A stretch of 24,290 nucleotides of DNA from a virus: the IMG/VR virus record IMGVR_UViG_3300031931_000002, positions 1 through 24,290 of that record; one strand, written 5' to 3'. A model generated the notes under the pieces. The model was not told the DNA's origin. It searched no databases and was given only the letters and a program-made list of their open reading frames with translations. This document shows, in pieces, positions 14,500 to 20,774 of the stretch. A program made the translations under genes and the position numbers. The stretch's first letter is position 1, and every line of letters starts with the position of its first letter.

Positions 14500-14840
14500 T
14501 AGACCACCTCTATTTCATACGAATAGACAGCCTTCTTATATGCTTCGTAGATAGGTATAACTTTCGTGACGATATGCTCTTTGTCATCAAACTTAATCAT
14601 AGATTGTGGTTTAAATACTGGCAACGGACTTGTAATGCCTTCATAGCAAAAGATAACAGCGTTATATAACAACACTTTACCGGAACTTGACGACGAGTAT
14701 TCAGCTCCGCGATCAATGCGACAATGTTCGATAAGGATTGGCTCTGCAAACTGTGGTTCAGACCAACTGTTCAAACCTTGATAATCACTGTACTCAAATG
14801 TATCAATACAAAATTCTTCTGGTGGCTTTGGCATTACCAT
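14499..14840 (-). CDS. Minor capsid protein 1 family (head closure/stopper)
   Basis: This 113-residue beta-rich protein lies in the head-closure slot (SPP1 gp16 position). The opening PPEEFCIDTFEYSDYQG and the later SMIKFDDKEHIVTKVIPIYEAYKKAVYSYEIEVV fit the Minor_capsid_1 family of A118-like phages. It should plug or extend the connector after packaging and receive the tail. The start is ATG at 14840 with GAGGTG 5 nt upstream. It overlaps the preceding gene by 7 bp. Confidence 0.82.
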   Translation of the reverse strand: MVMPKPPEEFCIDTFEYSDYQGLNSWSEPQFAEPILIEHCRIDRGAEYSSSSSGKVLLYNAVIFCYEGITSPLPVFKPQSMIKFDDKEHIVTKVIPIYEAYKKAVYSYEIEVV

Positions 14841-15232
14841 AGCGACACCTCGGCATACAAAAGCCCGGTTCCCTCAAGATAGATATAAACATCCTCAGCA
14901 ACAAGAGACTTACTCTCATTCTCTCCACTTGCGTTAAATCGACTGGTATTAGATACACTCGTTCGACCTGCTTGAAATGTTTGTGGGCTGTTGTTGATAC
15001 CTTCGAATGATGTAGCGCCCACTTCGTCAAAAAACTCTATTTGAGCGCATAACGCCTGTTTAAATTGGTTTACTCGCCATTCGTTGTCTTGTTCAATGTC
15101 GTTTTTTACATAAAAGTAGCTAGTGATATTGCTTAAAATAGCACTAGCTTTTGTGATTAAACGATCAAAAGTCGGCTCGTCTATCTCCGATTTTGACAGT
15201 TCTTTGAATTCGGTAAACGTGAGATAAGACAT
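14834..15232 (-). CDS. Head-tail adaptor protein (SPP1 gp15/HK97 gp6-like position)
   Basis: This 132-residue, mainly helical protein lies first in the connector block after the capsid. The opening YLTFTEFKELSKSEIDEPTFDRLITKASAILSNIT is a helical-bundle start of the kind seen in gp6-like adaptors. The tail part reads SVSNTSRFNASGENESKSLVAEDVYIYLEGTGLLY. It should form the ring under the portal. The start is ATG with TAGGAGG 7 nt upstream, placed after a terminator hairpin, so this gene begins the connector translation block. The fold assignment is from pattern and position. Confidence 0.78.
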   Translation of the reverse strand: MSYLTFTEFKELSKSEIDEPTFDRLITKASAILSNITSYFYVKNDIEQDNEWRVNQFKQALCAQIEFFDEVGATSFEGINNSPQTFQAGRTSVSNTSRFNASGENESKSLVAEDVYIYLEGTGLLYAEVSLW

Positions 15233-15250
15233 GTTATCCCTCCTAAAAAA

Positions 15251-15274
15251 GAGGAGGGCTTATTCGCCTTCCTC
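15251..15274 (-). terminator. Terminator overlapping the end of the post-capsid gene
   Basis: A 9-bp stem (GAGGAAGGC with GCCCTCCTC, one wobble), loop GAATAA on the minus strand, is followed by TTTTTT. The stop codon of the 71-residue gene lies in its loop. It separates the abundant capsid products from the less needed connector proteins. Confidence 0.75.
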
Positions 15275-15475
15275 TTCAATTTCTTCTTGTTCCTCTTCTT
15301 CCGCTTGCTCATCTACATCCAGACGCTCAAACTCAAGCTCAATGTTGTATTTCTTTTTGACATTAGCCTTAATTTCATCAGCTCGCTTGATTGTCATTTC
15401 GAACGGTACATCTTTCTCGAAAACTTTATCCTCTTTGATACCTTTAAACGTTGTTGGACATTTGAATTTAGCCAT
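15260..15475 (-). CDS. Small acidic protein after the capsid, function unknown
   Basis: This 71-residue protein has a short N-terminal beta/helix part (KFKCPTTFKGIKEDKVFEKDVPFEMTIKRADEIKAN) and a very acidic end of about 17 residues made mostly of Glu. The core pattern 'K-G-I-K-E-D...PFEMTIKRADEI' recurs in small proteins just after capsid genes of phages of Bacilli. A head-decoration or assembly role is possible but unproven. The start is ATG with TAGGAGG upstream. It is co-transcribed with the capsid gene (15 bp away), and transcription ends mostly at the hairpin at its stop codon. Confidence 0.75.
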   Translation of the reverse strand: MAKFKCPTTFKGIKEDKVFEKDVPFEMTIKRADEIKANVKKKYNIELEFERLDVDEQAEEEEQEEIEEEGE

Positions 15476-15490
15476 TATTAATACCTCCTA

Positions 15491-16417
15491 TTATCCCGCC
15501 GGTGTCGGTGTTAGCGTTACCTTAGCAACGGCTTTTTTGTTGTCATCAAGAATGAACTCACCAGCTTTACCAGCACCTTGAAGCGCAACGCCATCAAAGT
15601 CTTCTGATTCGATTGTGCGTGCTGTGTTGATACCGGTGAACGCTTTACCTACACCTTGAATATACGTGTATGCGACTTCACCAGATTGGAACATCGCATC
15701 CGGTGTCTCGTTGATAATAAAGTCTTTAAAGCGAATCACGCTATTTGTATCAATGTTAGCGCTTGAGTTCTTAGCTGTTGTCATAAGTGGATGATCAACA
15801 ATAGCATTGTACAAGTCAGTGTTAACATTAGCTACCTTCACACCGACCGCTTGAATGTTGATGTAATATTTAGCTAAATCGTTGAATAGTTTTAACACTG
15901 CATCGTTTGAGTAATCAGCTAAAACTTTTGTTTCTCCGGCTGAAGAAGAAATAAACGCTGAATGTGATGCGTTGAATTTAGCGATTTTAGCTTGTGCTTG
16001 TAAATCTAATCGGTCAGCTACCGCCGCGTTAAAATCATTGTTTACTGTGTGACGGTCAATACCTTCATGGTAGCTCCATTCCCACGTATACGGAACTGGT
16101 GTATTTGTATAAACGATTTCCGTACGAGGACCAAAACGCGTACTATTCCCAGTACCTGTTCCGAAAGCAGTATTTGCGCCTTTGTCGTACGTTCCGACCA
16201 CGACAGGAATGTCTGATGTTTTGACGTGAAAAGCCGTTTCGTTGTGTTGCACGCCATCAAGCGCTTCGATTTGCCCACCAAAGAAATCGCGGAAAAAGGC
16301 TTGCTTTTGAAATACTGCTTGTAGTAGCTCTTTGAACTGTAATTCATAGTTACGTGCTGATTGATTGTTGTTTGCCGTTGAGAAAAACTGAATGTCTAAC
16401 TTTAATAAATTGCTCAT
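15491..16417 (-). CDS. Major capsid protein
   Basis: This 308-residue protein is the main shell subunit, by position (after the scaffold, before the adaptor) and by content. It has an N-terminal arm, a helix ELLQAVFQKQAFFRDFFGGQIEALDG like an HK97-fold start, a beta-rich middle (PVPYTWEWSYHEGID), a long helix DRLDLQAQAKIAKFNASHSAFI, and a C-terminal part GKAGEFILDDNKKAVAKVTLTP. I know this pattern from A118-like capsids. The N terminus LLKLDIQFFS resembles the scaffold's LLRLNLQHFS. The start is ATG, with a modest AAGGAAAA site upstream. Confidence 0.87.
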   Translation of the reverse strand: MSNLLKLDIQFFSTANNNQSARNYELQFKELLQAVFQKQAFFRDFFGGQIEALDGVQHNETAFHVKTSDIPVVVGTYDKGANTAFGTGTGNSTRFGPRTEIVYTNTPVPYTWEWSYHEGIDRHTVNNDFNAAVADRLDLQAQAKIAKFNASHSAFISSSAGETKVLADYSNDAVLKLFNDLAKYYINIQAVGVKVANVNTDLYNAIVDHPLMTTAKNSSANIDTNSVIRFKDFIINETPDAMFQSGEVAYTYIQGVGKAFTGINTARTIESEDFDGVALQGAGKAGEFILDDNKKAVAKVTLTPTPAG

Positions 16418-16432
16418 TATTTTTCCTTCTTT

Positions 16433-17086
16433 CTATTTGTATTTGGCTAGTTTAGCCGCAAAGGGATCGTTATCCCCCGTTTTACTTCCTGTAGGATTTC
16501 CACCTGCTACAATCGTCGGTTTCTTCTGTGTTTCTTCTTGTGCATTAGAGAAATGTGGATACTTCTCGACGACCTGCTTAATCGCATCGTCAATAGAGAC
16601 GTCATCACTTACTTGTCTTTCAGCTAAAGCAACAACATCTTCAACAAATTCACTGTTCACGCCTTGTTTTAATGCGCTCAACTGCGCTTTTAATGTTTGA
16701 TTTTCGCTACTAAGTGTATCTTTGTCTGTGGATAGAGTCTTTAGCTGATCTTGTTGCTTTTCAAGCTCTGTTTTTTGTTCGTCTTGCCATTGTTGGAACT
16801 TTTTAAAGCCATCTTTCGCATTTTCAAAGTCATCAATACCAAGTTCTTTAAACAGCTTTTCTTGTGCTTTCTTAGCTTCTTTAGATGCAATGTTGTTTAC
16901 GTCTTCTTGCGTAAATGTCTTTGGCGCTCCTTTTCCAGTATTTTCGTCACCGTCTCCGTCTTGACTCTCTGCAGTCGGGTCTGTTGGAGGTGTGCCGTCA
17001 TCAGAAAAGTGTTGCAAGTTCAAACGTAATAGTCCTTCAGCGTTTTTAAGCTGCTGATTAGCTTTAAATTCATCTGTGTTCATCAT
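16433..17086 (-). CDS. Scaffolding protein, phage minor structural GP20 type
   Basis: This 217-residue protein drives procapsid assembly and is then lost. It has an N-terminal motif LLRLNLQHFSDDG, an acidic Gly/Asp/Pro-rich linker (25-55), a long coiled coil (residues 60-145) and a C-terminal part with AGGNPTGSKTGDNDPFAAKLAKYK, a typical capsid-contacting tail of GP20-type scaffolds. It lies between the minor head protein and the capsid. The start is the first of two ATGs at 17086, because GGAGG stands 8 nt upstream. Confidence 0.88.
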   Translation of the reverse strand: MMNTDEFKANQQLKNAEGLLRLNLQHFSDDGTPPTDPTAESQDGDGDENTGKGAPKTFTQEDVNNIASKEAKKAQEKLFKELGIDDFENAKDGFKKFQQWQDEQKTELEKQQDQLKTLSTDKDTLSSENQTLKAQLSALKQGVNSEFVEDVVALAERQVSDDVSIDDAIKQVVEKYPHFSNAQEETQKKPTIVAGGNPTGSKTGDNDPFAAKLAKYK

Positions 17087-17156
17087 TTTTATTTCCTCCC
17101 TAATGGGTATTTTCTTTCGTTTCTTTAACGTCTTGCCGAATAAAAGACATAAAAAA

Positions 17157-17178
17157 TAGTAGCTAACGTCTGCTACTA
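17157..17178 (-). terminator. Terminator before the scaffold gene
   Basis: A perfect 7-bp stem (TAGTAGC with GCTACTA) and 8-base loop are followed by TTTTTTATG on the minus strand. It lies 70 bp beyond the minor head protein and 70 bp before the scaffold start. It is partial at best, since the capsid genes follow, unless they have a promoter I did not identify in this gap. Confidence 0.65.
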
Positions 17179-17196
17179 ACGAGATAGATTAGATCA

Positions 17197-17244
17197 CTAC
17201 TCCTTTCTTCCGTATCGGATGTATACAGTAAGAATAGTAATCAC
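17197..17244 (-). other. Possible 15-codon mini-ORF or remnant
   Basis: Right after the minor head protein's TAG stands a full AGGAGGTGA motif with no normal start at the usual distance. A GTG inside that motif opens 15 codons (VITILTVYIRYGRKE), closed by TAG, and a second AAAGGAG follows. It could be a leader peptide or the remains of a lost gene; this is weak evidence for translation. Confidence 0.25.
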
Positions 17245-17247
17245 CTC

Positions 17248-18420
17248 CTAAGAATTATTATAAGAAAAGTCTTTTAATATCGTTTCAAGTGGCGTATACA
17301 CCTTTTCACGCTTATAGTTTCTTCTCAAATACTCTCCGTTTTCAGCTAAATGGTTTCTCATTGCTTTTTGTCGCTTAGATACCATAGAGCGCCAATAATC
17401 AGCGCTTTTGCTTCCTATTTTTTCAGTTACCATCAAATTCTTTTTATACTTAACGATCTCACGCTCAATCCTACGTTGCGTGTCTTGAGCTTTGGCAACT
17501 CTTGCGTTCAATTCTTGGTCGAATTCCGGCTGATTGTTAGTGCTAACACCTGGAATGAACGGTATATGATTATGTGCACAATTTACACCACGATGACCGC
17601 CAGGAAGTCCGTAATCAGCATTCCAATAAGAATCGTAAATAGAAAGATACTCACTAAAAGAGGGTACCTCTGATGGATTTCTTAAATCAACGACGTTACC
17701 TTGAATAACCGAACATGCTTTTCTTGCGCCGGCATGGCTAGTCACAACGACAGTATGCACACCATACTCAGCCATACGCTCTTTTCTGACTGCGTCATAC
17801 GTATTGCCTAACGTTGACTTTAAAACGGTTCTGACATACCTTTCTAGGCTCCACGTATGCCCGCCTTGGTCAATTAATGTCGATTTAATACCTTCTTGCG
17901 CTAATTTAATAACAGAACGCTCAACCGACTGCTCTAATGTATATAAACCAGTGTTGAAAGATGCGACCGTTCTGTTCAACACGTCTGTATACGCTTTTTG
18001 AGCTGTTCCTACGCCGTAGTTGGTCGTGATGAGTGTTTGATTCACATAATTGTTTATCTCGCTCCACGATTGATTAAAATAGCCACGCATGACGTTGTCT
18101 AGGTTGTTTGGTGCTGGTAACTTATCATAAGGCATCGCACGATCAATATCTTCAACAAGCGCAACTCCTGTTTGCTCAAACATTTTTCTTATTTCCGGTT
18201 CAGCCACATCTATTACATCAGCAAGTAACTTAGTAACTTCGCTATTAAACAATCGTAACTCCGATAACTTTTGCGCTTGCCACTGCGCAATATCTTTGCT
18301 CCCGCCGTCTAAACGATCAATGATGATTCTAATGATGTCACCCTCAAGTGAATTGTATAATTCACTCATATTACTGGACCATAAATCGAGTTGATACGGA
18401 GTAATTTTAGGTTTGACCAA
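17248..18420 (-). CDS. Minor head protein, Phage_min_cap2 family
   Basis: This 390-residue protein is the SPP1 gp7/MuF-like minor head component bound to the portal, thought to help DNA ejection or packaging. The helical N-terminal half is followed by a conserved region (about 195-290): LERYVRTVLKSTLGNTYDAVRKERMAEYGVHTVVVTSHAGARKACS, then G-L-P-G-G-H-R-G-V-N-C-A-H-N-H-I-P-F. This Cys/His cluster is a hallmark of Phage_min_cap2. The C-terminal 70 residues are basic. The start is TTG, chosen for GGAG 8 nt upstream and lack of a better ATG. It begins 5 bp after the portal stop. Confidence 0.87.
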   Translation of the reverse strand: MVKPKITPYQLDLWSSNMSELYNSLEGDIIRIIIDRLDGGSKDIAQWQAQKLSELRLFNSEVTKLLADVIDVAEPEIRKMFEQTGVALVEDIDRAMPYDKLPAPNNLDNVMRGYFNQSWSEINNYVNQTLITTNYGVGTAQKAYTDVLNRTVASFNTGLYTLEQSVERSVIKLAQEGIKSTLIDQGGHTWSLERYVRTVLKSTLGNTYDAVRKERMAEYGVHTVVVTSHAGARKACSVIQGNVVDLRNPSEVPSFSEYLSIYDSYWNADYGLPGGHRGVNCAHNHIPFIPGVSTNNQPEFDQELNARVAKAQDTQRRIEREIVKYKKNLMVTEKIGSKSADYWRSMVSKRQKAMRNHLAENGEYLRRNYKREKVYTPLETILKDFSYNNS

Positions 18421-18425
18421 TTAAA

Positions 18426-19976
18426 TCACTCCTCTACACCAAATAATGCATTTGATGCCCTCTCACTTATTTGTGTAGGGTCTACAGCGCCGTTCTCTCT
18501 TTCAATCTCTTTTAACCACTGAGTAGCAACTTCTTCCGGTACTTTGAAGACACGTTTAATGATTTCTGCTGTTGGTATAAGACCGAATGATTTGGCTTTA
18601 CCGTAAAATGATAGCAGTGCGTCTTTATTTTGAAAAACACCATCGTCAAAATCGATGCCGATATCCTCAAATGATGGAATGTCACCATCATACAGTTTGT
18701 AAGCTGTAGCTAATTCTAACGTGGAGATGATTAGGCCTTTGATGAATTGCTCGACTTCATACACATGTTCATTGCGTGTTCTATACGTTAAATCATTCTC
18801 GCTGACAATCTCAGTCGCTGTTTTCATGCTACGACCATCGAAACTAAATGTTCCAACAGATAGCTTTAATTCCATTTCTAGCGTTCTTAACGATTGATTT
18901 ATAGCTGATATATATTGTTCTGTTCTAATATCGCTTGTTGCATCTTGTATAGCTTTCTTATCATCACCCATACGCATTGATTTAAAGACGTTAACATCCG
19001 GGTCAAATATTTGTTTAGGTGGCCTACCACTTTCGTCTGGCACTGTACTTAAAACAGCGTCATCAACAAACACCGTTCTTTGCCCCATTTTAATTTCCCA
19101 CCAAAATTGATCGTATGTGTCGTTAATCTTTTTTAGTGTTGATACAGCGTTATCCGTTATCGCTAACCCGAGCGGCGAACGAGGACTGAGATTATTAAAA
19201 CCAGACGGCTTAAGATAATTAAACTGTGGCCTTGTTAGATCAGACATGATTGACGTTTCTTCCAGCTCTTCGTATATGTCCAAGTCGTTTAAAGGTACGC
19301 GTTTACCTATCTCTTGCTCTTTGTCTGATTTATATAACTCATTCGTGATGATATAAGCGCTATTACCTTCTTCATCTTTGCCCCACTCGTGAAACTCTAG
19401 AAGTGTGTAATAGATTGGTTTTCCTTTTTCAATCTTTGTTGTTACAAACTGCATAACACCCTCGCTGATACCATTGCTATTAGAGCGCAAAGGAAAGAAT
19501 GCATCAGCAAGCGCCCATGAAAACTCTATTTCGCCTGTTTCTGTATCAACATATGGTCTGACGCCTAACCCGCCTAAAGCAAATGTTGGCTCTAAGTAAT
19601 CGGATAGATTCTTTTTAAACTTATTATGCTCAAATACATGCTTGATAAATTCATGCGCTGATTGAAACGGGTTGTTTTTATCTTCCCCGATATTAATCTC
19701 GCATTGTTCGTTAAAAACTAAGCCGGATAGCACATCAGCACTCAATTTACGCAAGTTCAGCGTCATATAATCGCGTTTCTTAACGTGACCAGCCGTGTTC
19801 ACATATTCAATTTGAGGATAGTTGTTTTCATACTGCTTTAAATTACGCTGAATACGCTGTAATTCTTTCGGTTCGATATTGATTTTAGGGTGATCGTTTA
19901 ATGTTTTTAGCGTTTGTCCTGTCAATGCATAGCCCCCTTTCTTGAAAAGTCGTTTAATCTTATCTATAACACCCAC
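18426..19976 (-). CDS. Portal protein, A118/SPP1 gp6 type
   Basis: This 516-residue protein forms the dodecameric DNA channel at one capsid vertex. Family marks are the N-terminal MGVIDKIKRLFKKG, then YMTLNLRKLSADVLSGLVFNEQCEIN, the FEHNKFKKNL-x-x-YLEPTFALGGLGVRPY stretch, and SPLGLAITDNAVSTLKKINDTYDQFWWEIKMGQRTVFVDD in the middle. Size fits the A118-type portal family. The start is GTG at 19976: GGGGGTGATG lies just upstream. An out-of-frame ATG in that motif leads nowhere. It follows the endonuclease terminator, so its promoter or read-through must come from further upstream. Confidence 0.9.
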   Translation of the reverse strand: MGVIDKIKRLFKKGGYALTGQTLKTLNDHPKINIEPKELQRIQRNLKQYENNYPQIEYVNTAGHVKKRDYMTLNLRKLSADVLSGLVFNEQCEINIGEDKNNPFQSAHEFIKHVFEHNKFKKNLSDYLEPTFALGGLGVRPYVDTETGEIEFSWALADAFFPLRSNSNGISEGVMQFVTTKIEKGKPIYYTLLEFHEWGKDEEGNSAYIITNELYKSDKEQEIGKRVPLNDLDIYEELEETSIMSDLTRPQFNYLKPSGFNNLSPRSPLGLAITDNAVSTLKKINDTYDQFWWEIKMGQRTVFVDDAVLSTVPDESGRPPKQIFDPDVNVFKSMRMGDDKKAIQDATSDIRTEQYISAINQSLRTLEMELKLSVGTFSFDGRSMKTATEIVSENDLTYRTRNEHVYEVEQFIKGLIISTLELATAYKLYDGDIPSFEDIGIDFDDGVFQNKDALLSFYGKAKSFGLIPTAEIIKRVFKVPEEVATQWLKEIERENGAVDPTQISERASNALFGVEE

Positions 19977-20003
19977 TGCATCACCCCCTTTTCGTCATAA
20001 GAA

Positions 20004-20028
20004 AAAGCCACCCTACAAGGATGACTTT
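20004..20028 (-). terminator. Terminator after the homing endonuclease
   Basis: An 11-bp stem (AAAGTCATCCT with AGGGTGGCTTT, two wobbles) and loop TGT are followed by TTTTTC on the minus strand. The stop codon of the ancestral, un-frameshifted endonuclease frame (20013-20015) lies inside the hairpin, so gene and terminator appear to have moved as one cassette. Confidence 0.75.
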
Positions 20029-20096
20029 CCCCAATACTTTATTTCAGCCTGTTTTCTTTCTTCAATAGCTTCGTTTTTATTTTCAAACAATCCTAT
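20013..20096 (-). pseudogene. Out-of-frame C-terminal end of the AP2 domain
   Basis: Reading on from the endonuclease stop in another frame gives IGLFENKNEAIEERKQAEIKYWG-K-S-S-L and a TAG stop. This is the missing last strand and helix of an AP2 domain. It joins the upstream frame if one TA unit of the TATATATA run (20094-20101) is removed. Confidence 0.75.
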
Positions 20097-20674
20097 ATAT
20101 ATTTTTTCCTATTATGAGAAATGGATACTCTATATTTTTTTCTATCTTTATCCCACTGTACGCCCCTTATCCCAGTGGTATTATCTTTTCTTAATCTTTG
20201 GTTTCTAGCTTGTGTGGTCCTGTTTTCCCAAACGCAATTTCCTTTATTATAACCCTTGTTGTTATCTTTTCTTTCGAGAGTGTGTTTTTCACTTGGTTTT
20301 TTACCCATATCAACAATGAAGTTCGCAAATGTTTTCCATCTTTCACAAACTTTTATTCCTCGTGCACCGTAATATTCATAATCAACATTATTAGTATTTT
20401 CACAACGTTGCATCATAGCCGCCCATATATGATATTCTGATGTTTTCGAACTTAAACCGTGTATTTTACTCGCTTTTGATGTTCTTTCTCTTTGTAAGCA
20501 CCCGCAACTTTGGGTATATCCACTTTTCAACTTGGAAGCAACTACTATTGTTTCATTCCCACATTCACACAAGCACCTCCAAATAGCTTGCTTGTGTTTG
20601 TTCGACCCTTCTCTTTGAATAACGGTCAGTCTTCCACACTTCTTTCCCGTTAAATCCAGAGCAACTTTTTTCAT
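20093..20674 (-). CDS. HNH-AP2 free-standing homing endonuclease, frameshifted near the end
   Basis: This is a selfish DNA endonuclease, not a packaging HNH. Residues about 8-65 are a Cys-rich domain (W-R-C-L-C-E-C-G-N ... SCGC-L). Residues 73-145 are the HNH-like core: WAAMMQRCENTNN, YYGARGIKVCERW, LERKDNNKGYNKGNCVWE. Residues 155-193 start an AP2 DNA-binding domain (TGIRGVQWDKDRKKYRVSISHNRKKYI). The stop cuts the AP2 domain about 26 residues short. I start at the ATG at 20674, as GGGAGG lies 7-8 nt upstream; the in-frame ATG at 20701 has no ribosome binding site. The gene sits between terL and portal with its own promoter, leader and terminator. Activity may be lost or altered. Confidence 0.85.
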   Translation of the reverse strand: MKKVALDLTGKKCGRLTVIQREGSNKHKQAIWRCLCECGNETIVVASKLKSGYTQSCGCLQRERTSKASKIHGLSSKTSEYHIWAAMMQRCENTNNVDYEYYGARGIKVCERWKTFANFIVDMGKKPSEKHTLERKDNNKGYNKGNCVWENRTTQARNQRLRKDNTTGIRGVQWDKDRKKYRVSISHNRKKYI

Positions 20675-20708
20675 ATTAACAACCTCCCAGATTGTTCCCA
20701 TTCAAATA

Positions 20709-20761
20709 TTACGGACAAGGAAGTGGGTGCTTCCCTTTCGCCCCGTCGGGCTAGTCCGTAA
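20709..20761 (-). ncRNA. Compact three-helix RNA element in the endonuclease leader
   Basis: Perfect 8-bp arms TTACGGAC/GTCCGTAA (20709-20716 and 20754-20761) enclose two hairpins. One is GCCC-GACG-GGGC and the other is GGAAG-CACCCA-CTTCC on the minus strand, joined by a GAAA-containing linker. The fold resembles a three-way junction. It is G+C-rich against an AT-rich surround. A predicted transcript would start at its 5' arm. It matches no riboswitch or ribozyme consensus I could recall. Confidence 0.6.
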
Positions 20762-20765
20762 CTAC

Positions 20766-20774
20766 ATTATATCA
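20766..20774 (-). promoter_or_regulatory. Extended -10 promoter for the endonuclease cassette
   Basis: The minus strand shows TGATATAAT, a perfect extended -10 element (TGnTATAAT), at the terL stop codon (its TGA is the stop). No good -35 stands 16-18 bp upstream, which extended -10 promoters can tolerate. The start point about 7 nt on would fall at the first bases of the folded element. Confidence 0.55.

Noticed and set aside
20093-20674. HNH gene as the packaging-associated HNH nuclease of cos phages
   Set aside because: The Cys-rich N-terminal domain, YYGARGI-type core and C-terminal AP2 domain mark a homing endonuclease. The packaging HNH type lacks AP2 and usually lies beside terS.
20709-20761. 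Hammerhead, guanidine-II riboswitch or HEARO RNA
   Set aside because: There is no CUGAUGA core for a hammerhead. Only one hairpin has a GACG-type loop, while guanidine-II needs a matched pair. HEARO is much longer and tied to IscB-type genes.
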